From positions 121,057 to 185,056 of the forward strand of contig NZ_JARZHG010000022.1 of NCBI RefSeq assembly GCF_029946505.1: a stretch of 64,000 bases of DNA, read 5' to 3'. Of the stretch, positions 20,865 to 29,940 are shown piece by piece; positions within the stretch are counted from its first letter, which is position 1, and every line of letters begins with the position of its first letter. The notes beneath the pieces were generated by a model. The model was not told the DNA's origin. It did no database searches and saw only the letters and a list, made by a program, of their open reading frames with translations. The position numbers and the translations under genes are program-made. This DNA comes from Polyangium sp. y55x31. Lineage in GTDB: Bacteria > Myxococcota_A > Polyangia > Polyangiales > Polyangiaceae.

Positions 20865-20901
20865 TTGGGGCGTAGCTCGGCTTGTCCGAGCGCAGCCCCA
20901 A
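20865..20901. repeat. Copy of the dispersed hairpin repeat upstream of phoH
   Basis: TTGGGGC and GCCCCAA enclose a 3x3 internal loop, a second stem GCTCGG/CCGAGC and a CTTGT loop. The core CGTAGCTCGGCTTGTCCGA is shared with the 54-bp tandem units at 945-1052. Confidence 0.8.
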
Positions 20902-20957
20902 TCGTTGTCAGGAATGACGGCCAGGCGGCGTAGCCCCCGACGGGGAACTGCGCAAGG

Positions 20958-22496
20958 CTATACCATTCGCACGTATCGCCCGTGACGGATGAGCGGCTCG
21001 CCGTCCAGATCGACGTCCGTGTCGGCCGCGGCGAACGCGAGCTGACCGTGCGACGTCCAGAGCGCCCCCGTCCGCGAGGCGAAATTCTCCCCGAGCGACA
21101 GGTGCAAGCCCGGCATGTTCTCGTCGTGGATGAGCTCGCCGAGCGGCGCCGCGATGCCGATGTTCGCTCCGAGCGACAAGAGCCCCACCCGATCGTGGCC
21201 CATCGCTTCGTTGATGAACTTCTCGACGTACGTCTTCACCGCGTTGTCGCGGCACTCCACGCGTTGCACCCGCCCGCCCTCGAACGTGAGCCGGATCGGC
21301 CGGCTCGACAGCGAGCCGAGCCGCGATCCATAACCGCCGCCCATCGACGCGTCGACCACGTACGTGCCCGTCACCTGCCCGGGCGACGTCACGAGCGCGC
21401 CGTACGGCACGTTCAGCCACTGGCCCGAGCGGATCGTGCTGCCGTTCGCGAACCAGCGCAGGTTCGGCGCCATCTCCACTTCGAGCGACGTGCCCGCCTG
21501 CGAGCGCACCTGGAGCCTCGAATGCGGCTTCATCGCGTTCCGGAGCGCCGCGATGAGGTCGAAGACCCGCGTCGAGCTCGCCAGCATGCTGTTCACGAAC
21601 GCGCGCCGGCTCGTCCCCACGATGTGCACGTGACGCGCGCGGTTCGCCGTGGCCGCCATGACGAACGTGTGCCGCGCGTCGTACTCCCCCTCCTCGTACG
21701 TCGCGGCGAACAGCGTCACGTCCGCGCCCGGCACCGCCGCGAGCACGTCCGGCGGGCAGCGCCCCCACGGCCGCGGCGCGAGCGCCTCCGCGTCGATCCG
21801 CTCCACCCGCGCCCGCCGCTCCTGCGCCACCTGCTCGAACGCGCGCGCCACGCCCTCGTTCTGCCGGTCGTGCACGATGAGCAGCCGCTCGTTCGTCTCG
21901 AGCGCGACGAGCTCGTCGAGCACACGCGCCGCCGGCGTCACGAGCCCCGGATCGACCGCCGGCCGCGCCGAGAGGAGCGTCTGCGCCCGCGGCGGCGCCG
22001 GCGGCCGCGAGGTCGAGTGCGCGAGCGACGAGGGCGGCGGCGAGGTCGGCGGCGGCGGGATCGTGGAGATCGTCCGCGGCGCCTGCGAGCCCGGCGACGC
22101 AGGGAGCGGCGTGCGGCGCGGCTGCGTCGACGGCGCCCAGGAGCGAGGCGCGGTCGAGGGCGGCGGCGGCGTCACGCCGCGGGAAAACCCCACGGGCGAG
22201 GGCGGCAGCGGCGTCGAGCGCCCGGACGGTATGGGCGGCGGCACGGAGGCCGGGTTCGTCGGGCGCGTGGCCGGCGGCGGGGGCGTCGGCGTCGGACCGC
22301 GCTGCGGGGGCGGCGAGAAATACGGTTTGCCGCTCGTCGAAGGCGCGGGTTTGTCGTCCGGGTTCGTCGCCGGGGACGACGGCTCACGCGCGGCCTTCGG
22401 CTCGCCGTTCGAAGGAAGCTCGGAGAACGCGCGCCGCGACGACCCGCGCCCCGGCGAAGGTGGCGTCGGTCCCGGTGCGCCGGGCGGACCCTTCAT
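20958..22496 (-). CDS. M29 aminopeptidase-like protein with Pro-rich N-terminal extension
   Basis: The 512-residue protein begins with about 185 residues of Pro/Ser/Thr-rich disordered sequence. The rest resembles the M29 (AmpS/AmpT) aminopeptidase fold: a Rossmann-like N-terminal half (NERLLIVHDRQNEGVARAF) and a C-terminal metal-binding half with GTYVVDASMGG, GELIHDENMPGLHLSLG and TSHGQLAFAAAD. In canonical M29 enzymes the last metal site includes an HxD pair; here the corresponding segment reads HGQ, so one ligand may be lost. It may be an inactive relative. The ATG at 22496 lacks a strong ribosome binding site. Confidence 0.65.
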   Translation of the reverse strand: MKGPPGAPGPTPPSPGRGSSRRAFSELPSNGEPKAAREPSSPATNPDDKPAPSTSGKPYFSPPPQRGPTPTPPPPATRPTNPASVPPPIPSGRSTPLPPSPVGFSRGVTPPPPSTAPRSWAPSTQPRRTPLPASPGSQAPRTISTIPPPPTSPPPSSLAHSTSRPPAPPRAQTLLSARPAVDPGLVTPAARVLDELVALETNERLLIVHDRQNEGVARAFEQVAQERRARVERIDAEALAPRPWGRCPPDVLAAVPGADVTLFAATYEEGEYDARHTFVMAATANRARHVHIVGTSRRAFVNSMLASSTRVFDLIAALRNAMKPHSRLQVRSQAGTSLEVEMAPNLRWFANGSTIRSGQWLNVPYGALVTSPGQVTGTYVVDASMGGGYGSRLGSLSSRPIRLTFEGGRVQRVECRDNAVKTYVEKFINEAMGHDRVGLLSLGANIGIAAPLGELIHDENMPGLHLSLGENFASRTGALWTSHGQLAFAAADTDVDLDGEPLIRHGRYVRMV

Positions 22497-22636
22497 GGTC
22501 GTCACGGTCGAAAAGCTACCCAATTTTTCGCGACGTGTCAGGCGCCGTGTCGGTCCGCTGACGCTTTCAACCCCATGGCACAAAACCGCCATACGAATGG
22601 ATCCCGCGTAGCTCGGTTCGCGCCCGAGCCCTGGGA

Positions 22637-23998
22637 TCACAGGTCGATCCGGTAGTCTTTGATCTTGTAGAGCAGGGCGCGGTGGCTGATCTCGAGCACC
22701 TCGGCGGCGCGCGTGCGGTTGCCCTTCGTCTTCTGCAGCGCGCGGCGGATGAGGATCTCCTCGATGACGCGCGCGGTCTTCTTGATCGAGAGCTCCCCGC
22801 TCGTCAGGTGGAGCTGGATCGGATCACGCGCCTCGCGGATGCGCTCGGGCAGGTCGTCGGCCTCGATGCTGTCTTTCTCGGCGAGCACCATGGCGCGCTC
22901 GATGGTGTTTTCGAGCTCGCGCACGTTGCCCGGCCAGCCGTACTCGAGGAGCAGGCGGCGCGCCTCGGGCGAGAGCGCGCGGATGTTCGTCCCGAAGCGC
23001 GCGTTGTTGCGGTTCATGAAGTGCTCGACGAGCAGCGGCACGTCCTCGCGCCGCTCCCGGAGCGGCGGGATGCCGATCGGCAGCACGTTGATCCGATAAA
23101 AGAGATCCTCCCGGAACCGACCCGCCTGCGTCTCGGCGTGCAGGTCGCGGTGCGTCGCGGCGATGATCCGCACGTCGACCTTGATGTCCTTCGAGTCGCC
23201 GAGCCTCCGGATCGTCTCCTCCTGCAGCACCCGGAGCAGCTTCACCTGGAGCGGGAGCGGCAGCTCGCCGATCTCGTCGAGCAGGAGCGTGCCGTGGTTT
23301 GCCTGCTCGAACAGGCCCACGCGATCGGTGGTCGCGTCGGTGAAGGCGCCGCGCCGGTAACCGAAGAGCTCACTCTCGAGCAGGCTCTCCGGGATCGCCC
23401 CGCAGTTCACCGCGACGAACGGCCCGCCGCGCCGCGAGCTCCGCCGGTGGATGGCCCGCGCCACGAGCTCCTTGCCCACGCCGCTCTCGCCGGTCACGAG
23501 CACCGTGGTCTTGTAGTCGGCGATCTTGGCGATCGTCCTGAAGATCGCCTGCATGCTCTCGCTCTTCGCGAGGATCTCCTCGAAGGTGCTCTCGCGCAGG
23601 ATCTCTTGCTTGAGCGCGCGGTTTTCCCGGCGAAGGGTTTCCCGCTCCTCGGCCTTGCGCAACGTGAGCAAGAGCTCCTCGGCCTTGAACGGCTTCTGGA
23701 TGTAGTCGTACGCGCCGGCCTTCATCGCCTCGATGGCGAGGTCGACGTTGCCGTACGCGCTCATCACGATGACCGTCGCCGGATCACCCTTCGCCTTCAG
23801 GGTCGCGAGCAGATCGAGCCCTCCGAGCCGGGGCATCCGCACGTCCGTGAGGATGAAATCCGGACCGAAAGATTCGAGCAGCGCGAGCGCCTCCTCGACC
23901 CCCGGCGCAAGCTCCACCTCGTAGCCGTCGCGCTTCAGGAAGGAGCGAACGACGACCCGCAAGTTCTCTTCATCGTCGACGACCAGGACTCGACGCAT
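22637..23998 (-). CDS. Sigma54-dependent response regulator (NtrC family)
   Basis: The 453-residue protein has three domains. The receiver has the acidic pair in VVDDEE, the phospho-acceptor Asp52 in TDVRMP, and Lys102 in QKPF. The AAA+ domain has Walker A GESGVGKE at 170-177 and Walker B LLLDEIGELP. A Fis-type helix-turn-helix (NRTRAAEVLEISHRALLYKI) ends the protein. The sigma54-contact loop reads GAFTDA at residues 217-222 rather than GAFTGA; the essential Thr is kept. The start is the ATG at 23998. No cognate histidine kinase is adjacent. It is divergent from the alpha-oxoamine synthase gene, which it could regulate. Confidence 0.93.
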   Translation of the reverse strand: MRRVLVVDDEENLRVVVRSFLKRDGYEVELAPGVEEALALLESFGPDFILTDVRMPRLGGLDLLATLKAKGDPATVIVMSAYGNVDLAIEAMKAGAYDYIQKPFKAEELLLTLRKAEERETLRRENRALKQEILRESTFEEILAKSESMQAIFRTIAKIADYKTTVLVTGESGVGKELVARAIHRRSSRRGGPFVAVNCGAIPESLLESELFGYRRGAFTDATTDRVGLFEQANHGTLLLDEIGELPLPLQVKLLRVLQEETIRRLGDSKDIKVDVRIIAATHRDLHAETQAGRFREDLFYRINVLPIGIPPLRERREDVPLLVEHFMNRNNARFGTNIRALSPEARRLLLEYGWPGNVRELENTIERAMVLAEKDSIEADDLPERIREARDPIQLHLTSGELSIKKTARVIEEILIRRALQKTKGNRTRAAEVLEISHRALLYKIKDYRIDL

Positions 23999-24037
23999 GG
24001 ATCCTCGCAAACTTTTCTACACGGATCGAGGCTACCC

Positions 24038-24050
24038 TGCAACGGTTGCA
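24038..24050. promoter_or_regulatory. Palindrome in the divergent intergenic region, possible operator
   Basis: TGCAAC-G-GTTGCA is a perfect 6-1-6 inverted repeat located between the divergent NtrC-type and alpha-oxoamine synthase genes. Its position suits an operator. No clear -24/-12 promoter was found beside it. Confidence 0.4.
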
Positions 24051-24129
24051 CTGGGGGCACGATTGACAGGGGCTTCCATGAGCCGTATCCCCGGGTCCGG
24101 AAGATGCGGCGGGGGCCGAGGATCCTTTC

Positions 24130-25815
24130 ATGAGCGTGATCGATCGACTGGGAAAAAAGCTCTCGTCCTCCAGCGCCGTGATGCGCCTCATCAGCAACGA
24201 CCGCGTGATGCAGGTGGCGACGGGCCTCATGGACGCGCGAGGCCGGCTCGAAGCGGCCAAAGAGCGCGCCTCCGAAGCCTGGAGCATCCTCCTCAACGGC
24301 CACGCCCTGCCCACGATCGACCCGGCCCTCGAAGGCGGCGACGACGTCGTGGGCGCAGCCAAAAAGAGCCCCGCGCCCGCGGAGAAACCCGCCGAGCCCA
24401 AGGCGAACGGCGCAACGAACGGAGCGGCCGCGCACGCCAAGACGAACGGCGCCGCGACGAACGGCGCCGCCGCGCACGCCCCGACGAACGGCGAAGCGGG
24501 CAGCGGCGAAGCGACGAGCACCGAGGCGCCGAAGCCCGCGGGCCCCGGGAGCGCGGCCGAGGAGAAGCTCGCGCAGCAGATGGCGTCGCGCACGTCGCTC
24601 TCGCGCATCGGCGGCCGGGACGTCTTCGAGAAGTGTTACAAGTTCATGACCGCGGACAACGCCCGCGCCATGGGCGTCTACCCGTTCTTCCGCCCGCTCG
24701 ACTTCAACAACGGGCCGGAAGCGCAGCTCGAGGGCCGCAAGGTCATCATGCTCGGCTCGAACAACTACCTCGGGCTGACCACGCACCCGAAGGTCCGCGA
24801 GGCCGCGAGGAACGCGATCGACAAGTACGGCACGAGCATGACCGGCTCGCGCCTGGTGAACGGGTCGATGCGCCTGCACAACGAGCTCGAAGAGAAGCTC
24901 GCGGCCTACCACGGCAAGGAGGCGGGGCTCGTGTTCACCACGGGCTACCAGGTCAACATCGCCACCATCAGCGCCCTTCTCTCCAACAAGAAGAGCGTCG
25001 CCGTCATCGACAAGGACGACCACGCCTCGATCTACGACGGCGTCCGCCTCGGCCAGGCCGCCGGCGCGCGCATGGTCCGCTACCGGCACAACGACCCCGA
25101 GGCGCTCGACCAGGCCCTCGCCGAGCTCGACACGAGCGAAGGCGCGCTCGTCATCACGGACGGCGTCTTCAGCGCGCAGGGCGAAATTGCGAACCTGCCC
25201 GGCATCGCCTCGGTGGTGAAGAAGCACAAGGCGCGGCTCTTCGTCGACGACGCGCACGCGCTCGGCGTGATCGGCCCCGGCGGCCGCGGCACGGCCGCCC
25301 ATTTCGGCGTCGCGGATCAGGTCGACCTCATCGGCGGGACGTTCTCGAAATCGCTCGCGTCGATCGGCGGCTGGCTCGTCGGCGAACGCAAGGTGCTCGA
25401 TTACATTCAGCACTTCGCCTCTAGCTTCCTCTTCGCCGCGAGCGCCGCGCCGCCGTGCGTGGCCGCGGCGATGGCCGCGCTCGAGGTCATGCAGGAGGAG
25501 CCCGAGCGACAGGAGAAGCTGCGCGAGAACTTCACGTACATGCGAAACGAGCTGCGCCGCCTCGGCTTCGAGCTCGGGAAGACCGAGACGGCCGTGATCC
25601 CGATTTACATCCGCGACGATCTCCGCACCGTGATGATGTGGAAGACGCTGCTCGACGAGCACTCGATCTACGTGAACCCATTCATCACGCCCGGCGTCCC
25701 CCCGAAGCAGCAGGTCCTCCGTACGAGCTACATGGCGACGCACGAGCGCCATCACCTGGATCGCGCGCTCGAAGCATTCGAAAAAGTCGGCAAGAAGTTC
25801 GGCGTGATCTCGTAG
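24130..25815 (+). CDS. Alpha-oxoamine synthase, probably serine palmitoyltransferase-like
   Basis: This PLP enzyme of 561 residues condenses an amino acid with an acyl-CoA. The core from about residue 165 contains SNNYLGLTTHPKV, YGTSMTGSRLVNGSMRLHNE, IDKDDHASIYDG, LFVDDAHALG (the Asp that binds the PLP nitrogen) and GGTFSKSLASIGG, with the PLP-binding Lys near 407. The GTSxTGSRxxNG segment resembles bacterial serine palmitoyltransferases more than BioF, which would mean sphingolipid synthesis, but BioF and Kbl cannot be excluded. The first 165 residues include an Ala/Asn/Gly-rich linker not found in typical family members. GAGGA seven bases before the ATG supports the start. Confidence 0.85.
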   Translation: MSVIDRLGKKLSSSSAVMRLISNDRVMQVATGLMDARGRLEAAKERASEAWSILLNGHALPTIDPALEGGDDVVGAAKKSPAPAEKPAEPKANGATNGAAAHAKTNGAATNGAAAHAPTNGEAGSGEATSTEAPKPAGPGSAAEEKLAQQMASRTSLSRIGGRDVFEKCYKFMTADNARAMGVYPFFRPLDFNNGPEAQLEGRKVIMLGSNNYLGLTTHPKVREAARNAIDKYGTSMTGSRLVNGSMRLHNELEEKLAAYHGKEAGLVFTTGYQVNIATISALLSNKKSVAVIDKDDHASIYDGVRLGQAAGARMVRYRHNDPEALDQALAELDTSEGALVITDGVFSAQGEIANLPGIASVVKKHKARLFVDDAHALGVIGPGGRGTAAHFGVADQVDLIGGTFSKSLASIGGWLVGERKVLDYIQHFASSFLFAASAAPPCVAAAMAALEVMQEEPERQEKLRENFTYMRNELRRLGFELGKTETAVIPIYIRDDLRTVMMWKTLLDEHSIYVNPFITPGVPPKQQVLRTSYMATHERHHLDRALEAFEKVGKKFGVIS

Positions 25816-25832
25816 CGCCACGCTTGCCCGAA

Positions 25833-25860
25833 GAGCGTCCATCGTCCCCCTTGGACGCTC
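25833..25860 (+). terminator. Hairpin after the alpha-oxoamine synthase gene
   Basis: GAGCGTCCA at 25833-25841 pairs perfectly with TGGACGCTC at 25852-25860. There is no T-tract, so it may terminate weakly or only stabilise the transcript end. Confidence 0.5.
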
Positions 25861-26044
25861 CCGCGACTCCCTCCGCGTGAACGCGCGCGTACCATGACGC
25901 GTAGCCCGGCGTTCACAGCGACGCGTGAAGCTGCACCCCAAGCAACGTAAGACGGTGGCACGGTGCGTGTTACGCACCCCCGTGGTACGAATACGCAGGC
26001 GCCCCGCGCGCTCGTTGCGGCGCGTCCGTCGCTGGAGGGTTTTC

Positions 26045-26875
26045 ATGTTCTTGCGTCCATCCTTCGCCAAGCTTTTTGGCCCGAGCGCCTTGTTCCTCGT
26101 CCTCGCCGTGAGCGGCAGCGGCTACGGCGGTTGCTCCGACGCCGATGCCCAGATCCAATGCGACGCGAACGGGGAAAACTGCATGATCTGTGACGGTTAC
26201 GGCTGTCACCCCGCCAATCCCAACGTGGGCCAGGGCGGCGGCGGCGGCGCCGGCGGCCAGGGCGGCGGCAATCCCGGATGCGACCCGAACGTGACCACCT
26301 GCGCGTGCGTCGACAATGGCGACTGTCCCTCCGGCAAGGTCTGCCTGGACGGCCTCTGCCTCGTCGGCTGCAACCACAGCTACGAATGCGGCGCCGGCAA
26401 GGTCTGCGTGAACGGGCAGTGCGAGGTCGGCTGCGACGCGAACAGCCCGTGCCAGTCTGGATACATCTGCGACAAGGGCGTCTGCGTCGCCGACCCCGTG
26501 ACCGCGTGTCCGATGAAGCCCTGCGCGAGCAACGAGGCCTGCATCGACGGCATCTGCGAGCCCTCCTGCACCAAGAACAGCGACTGCCCGGCCGGCGAGA
26601 TCTGCGACAGCACGGCCGGCGGCTGCATCCCCGATCCCTCCCCCATCCCCGGCTGCGGCCCGGGCAAGGAGCCCTGCCCCGGCGCGGCCCAGTGCGGCGC
26701 GGACGGCTACTGCCATTACCCGTGCGCCGACCTCACCGCCTGCAAGCTCATCGACAATCGTTTCGTCGCTTGTGATCAGGGGACCTGCAAGACGAACGAA
26801 GAGGTCAACCCCGAGTGCGACCTCGATACCCCCTGCCCGGCCGGCAAGGATTGCATCTCGAACGAATGCCTGTGA
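26045..26875 (+). CDS. Cys-rich secreted lipoprotein with Gly-rich linker
   Basis: The 276-residue product starts at an ATG six bases after GGAGG. A signal segment ends near GYGGC, so Cys30 is the probable lipidation site. A Gly-rich linker (around residues 60-75) leads to a long array of small Cys modules of the type DCPSGKVCLDGLC / ECGAGKVCVNGQC / DCPAGEICDS, about nine in total. Such arrays are probably disulfide-stabilised surface stalks or adhesion modules in myxobacteria. No enzymatic motif is present. A strong bidirectional hairpin separates it from the converging calcium-repeat protein gene. Confidence 0.8.
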   Translation: MFLRPSFAKLFGPSALFLVLAVSGSGYGGCSDADAQIQCDANGENCMICDGYGCHPANPNVGQGGGGGAGGQGGGNPGCDPNVTTCACVDNGDCPSGKVCLDGLCLVGCNHSYECGAGKVCVNGQCEVGCDANSPCQSGYICDKGVCVADPVTACPMKPCASNEACIDGICEPSCTKNSDCPAGEICDSTAGGCIPDPSPIPGCGPGKEPCPGAAQCGADGYCHYPCADLTACKLIDNRFVACDQGTCKTNEEVNPECDLDTPCPAGKDCISNECL

Positions 26876-26905
26876 CCGTCGGCTGACGAATCCGCCACAA
26901 AAGAG

Positions 26906-26944
26906 CACGGGGAGCGCGCCGGCTTTCGCCGACCGCTCCCCGTG
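26906..26944. terminator. Bidirectional terminator
   Basis: CACGGGGAGCG at 26906-26916 pairs with CGCTCCCCGTG at 26934-26944, an 11-bp perfect stem that extends by a few more pairs. Short T runs flank it on both strands, between convergent genes. Confidence 0.88.
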
Positions 26945-26968
26945 TTCGTTTCACCGCCTCACGTCGAG

Positions 26969-29689
26969 CTAGCGACGCTTCCTGCGGATCGCCAGGGCCC
27001 CGAGGGCCGCGAGCGCGACGAGCGCCGCGTTGCCGCTCTCGCCGCCGCGACCGGCCGCGCAAATCAGGCCGTGGCCCGTGAGGAGGATGCCGTCGTCCGA
27101 CGGCTCTTCGACGGGCGCGTCGTCGGCCTTGTCGTTCGGATCCTTCTCGCCTTCATCGACGACGCCGTCCTTGTCCGTGTCCTCGTCGCCGTCGCTCACG
27201 CCGCCGCCGTCGGTGTCCGGCTTCAGCGGATCCGTGGTCGTCGCGCCGCTGTCGCCGTCGGGCACGCATTGGCCGGCATCGGCATTCGTCCCCGCCGCCG
27301 AACAATCCTTGCCGAGCTCGGTGCCGTCCTTGAGGCCGTCATTGTCGCTGTCCGGGTCGAGGGCATTGACGAGCCCATCGCCGTCGGTATCCACGCCGGG
27401 GCTCGGCTCCTCGCCGTCGGGCACGCCGTCGTCGTCGCTATCGCCGTCGTTCGGGTTGGTCCCGATCGCCGTCTCTTCGTCGTCGGTCAGCCCGTCGTCG
27501 TCGTCGTCGGGATCGCCGTCGTCGTCGCCGCCGTGGCCCTTCGTCGGATCGGTCTCGCCGGGGTCGACCACGCCGTCCTTGTCCGTGTCCTCGTCGCCGT
27601 CGGCGAGCCCGCCGCCGTCGGTGTCGGGGTTCAGGGGCGCGGTCGTCGTTGCGCCGTTGTCGCCGTCGGCCACGCAGTTGCCGGCGGCCGGGTCGGTCCC
27701 GTTCCCCGAGCAACCCTTGCCCATTTCCGTGCCGTCCTTCAGCCCGTCGCCGTCGCTGTCCGGATCGAGCACGTTCTTGATGCCGTCGCCGTCGGTGTCG
27801 TCCGCCGGGTTCGGCTCCTCTCCGTCGGGCACGCCGTCGTCGTCGCTGTCGGCGTCGTTCGGATCGCTGCCGAGGCTCCCCTCGACGGCGTCGCTCAGCC
27901 CGTCGCCGTCCGCGTCCGGGTTCGTCGAATCGTCGTCGCCGTGGCCCGCCGTCGGGTCCGACTCGTCCGCGTCGACCACGCCGTCGAGGTCCTTGTCCTC
28001 CGAGCCGTCGCTCACGCCGCCGTCGTCCGTATCGGCGTCGAGCGGCGACGTCGTCGTCGCGCCCATGTCGCCGTCGGGCACGCAGCTCCCGGCGGCCGGG
28101 TCCGTCCCTGCGTTCGAGCAATCCTTGCCGAGCTCGGTGCCGTCGAAGAGCCCGTCGTTGTCGCTGTCCGGATCGAGCGGGTTCGTGAGCCCGTCGCCGT
28201 CCGAATCGAGCGTCGGATTCGGCTCCTCTCCATCGGGCAAGCCGTCGTCGTCGCTGTCGGCGTCGTTCGGATTGGTCCCGATGCCCGTCTCGAAATCGTC
28301 GGTCAGCCCGTCGCCGTCCGTATCCGTGTTCGTCCCGTCGTCCCCGCCGTTGCCCTCCGTCGGGTTCGTCTCGCCTGCGTCGACCACGCCGTCGCGATCC
28401 TTGTCTTCTGCGCCGTCGCTCACGCCGCCGGCGTCCGTGTCGGGGTCGAGCGGGTTCGTCTTCGTCGCGCCCATGTCGCCGTCGGGGATGCAATGGCCTG
28501 CCGCGGGATCGATCGCGGGCGCATTGCAACCGCTCCCGACCTCGGTCCCGTCGAAGAGACCGTCGTCGTCGCTGTCCGGATCGAGCGCGTTGATGAGCCC
28601 GTCGCCGTCCGTGTCCACGTCGAGGCTCGGCTCCTGGCCATCCGGAATGCCGTCGTCGTCGCTGTCGGCGTCGTTCGGATCGGTGCCGAGCGTGCCCTCC
28701 GCGAAATCGGGGATCCCGTCGCCGTCGGTGTCGGGACAGCCGTTGTCGATCGCGCCGTCGCAATCGTTGTCGAGGCCGTCGCAGACCTCGGTCCCGGGTT
28801 CGTCCGGGAACGCGTTGCAGACCGCCTGCCCCTCGGCGTTGCAGACCATCACGCCCGTCACGAGGCACTCGCCGACGCCCGCGGAGCACGCCTCGCCGGC
28901 GCCCATGCAGGTCTGCGGAATGCAGCCGCCCGCGCCGCAGCTCACCGGATCGCTGAGCAGATCGGGCAGGCTCGCCGGGCCGGTGAAGTCCTGCGAGAGG
29001 GACGTGCCGTTCGAGGCCGTGCCGCAGGCGATACGAAGCGGCTGATCGAGGCTCACGCCCGCGGCGATGAGCGCGTTCCGCTCGACGGCCCAGTCGATGA
29101 AGAAGTCCGCCGTCGGCGCGGCGAGCGGGAAATTCGAGCCCGCCGGGACTTCACGCGCGTATCCGTAGCCCATCGCGCCCATCGTGAGCGGGTCGAGGTA
29201 CGTATGGAGGAGCGTCTCCGGCGCGTCGCCGGGATTGTCCGGCATCTGCTGCGTCGTATTGGCCCAAAGCCGCACCTCGTCCGGGTTCGAGATGCCGTTG
29301 ACGAGCGTGCTGTATTCGTAATTGCTCGAATCGTTGTCCGTATCGATCACGCATCCCCAGCCGAACGGGCTGAAGTTCGTCGGGCCCTGCAGGACGGTCT
29401 CGTCGATCCGCAACCGGAAGTAATAATGGGTCGCGTCGCTGTACACGTAGGCGAGCGGGAATTGCTCATTGCCGACCATGTCGCGCGAGTTCTGGGCATC
29501 ACCTTCGGGATCGCTGAGCGGCGTCGTCATGCCCGTCGCCGGATCCGTGCGCGTCAACGCGACCCACGAAGCGTCGGGCGGAAACGTCTGCGCGCGCGCC
29601 GTGACGGGCACGGCGAGCCCCAGGAAGCCCACGATGAGAGCGACGCCGCTCACGATCGTTTTGTGCCCCAATATACCTCGTCGTTTCAT
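26969..29689 (-). CDS. Calcium-repeat surface protein with MYXO-CTERM-like tail (smaller paralogue)
   Basis: The 906-residue protein starts at MKRRGILGHKT, supported by GAGGGAG upstream. A signal peptide ending near ARA-QT is followed by a 230-residue domain shared with the paralogue at 31905-36671 (pattern TFPPDASWVALTR, then YYFRLRI, then FFIDWAVE). One MopE-type motif (EVCDGLDNDCDGAIDNGC) precedes four thrombospondin type 3 blocks of about 130 residues, each with GTDPNDADSDDDG, DTDGDGL and LDPDSDNDGLFDGTE. The Asp-rich loops should bind many Ca2+ ions. The C-terminus has Cys, a hydrophobic helix and RRKRR, matching a MYXO-CTERM sorting signal, so surface anchoring is likely. It may be an adhesin or coat component; this is inferred. 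Confidence 0.85.
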   Translation of the reverse strand: MKRRGILGHKTIVSGVALIVGFLGLAVPVTARAQTFPPDASWVALTRTDPATGMTTPLSDPEGDAQNSRDMVGNEQFPLAYVYSDATHYYFRLRIDETVLQGPTNFSPFGWGCVIDTDNDSSNYEYSTLVNGISNPDEVRLWANTTQQMPDNPGDAPETLLHTYLDPLTMGAMGYGYAREVPAGSNFPLAAPTADFFIDWAVERNALIAAGVSLDQPLRIACGTASNGTSLSQDFTGPASLPDLLSDPVSCGAGGCIPQTCMGAGEACSAGVGECLVTGVMVCNAEGQAVCNAFPDEPGTEVCDGLDNDCDGAIDNGCPDTDGDGIPDFAEGTLGTDPNDADSDDDGIPDGQEPSLDVDTDGDGLINALDPDSDDDGLFDGTEVGSGCNAPAIDPAAGHCIPDGDMGATKTNPLDPDTDAGGVSDGAEDKDRDGVVDAGETNPTEGNGGDDGTNTDTDGDGLTDDFETGIGTNPNDADSDDDGLPDGEEPNPTLDSDGDGLTNPLDPDSDNDGLFDGTELGKDCSNAGTDPAAGSCVPDGDMGATTTSPLDADTDDGGVSDGSEDKDLDGVVDADESDPTAGHGDDDSTNPDADGDGLSDAVEGSLGSDPNDADSDDDGVPDGEEPNPADDTDGDGIKNVLDPDSDGDGLKDGTEMGKGCSGNGTDPAAGNCVADGDNGATTTAPLNPDTDGGGLADGDEDTDKDGVVDPGETDPTKGHGGDDDGDPDDDDDGLTDDEETAIGTNPNDGDSDDDGVPDGEEPSPGVDTDGDGLVNALDPDSDNDGLKDGTELGKDCSAAGTNADAGQCVPDGDSGATTTDPLKPDTDGGGVSDGDEDTDKDGVVDEGEKDPNDKADDAPVEEPSDDGILLTGHGLICAAGRGGESGNAALVALAALGALAIRRKRR

Positions 29690-29930
29690 GTTCTCCCTCG
29701 GACTGGGGTTCATGGCTATCGTCAGGGACACATATCACACAAAACGTACTGGACGAGATCCTGAATGTGTTGGCATCTTGCGCATGCACTGCCCGCTTAC
29801 CAGCCTCGAAATGAGGACAAGACCCTGCAATTGAGGACGGGAGTCCTCATCCACGTCGCCACGATTCACACCTTCGTGGAAAGTTATCGTGGGACTTTTT
29901 CTCCGTCCCGGGCATGATGCGTCCCCCCGC

Positions 29931-29940
29931 GGAGGTGATG
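29931..29940 (+). promoter_or_regulatory. Near-perfect Shine-Dalgarno sequence deciding a GTG start
   Basis: GGAGGTGATG matches the 16S 3' tail complement almost fully. It leaves 5 nt between GGAGG and the GTG at 29941. The ATGs at 29914, 29917 and 29938 are upstream of or within this site. Confidence 0.7.
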
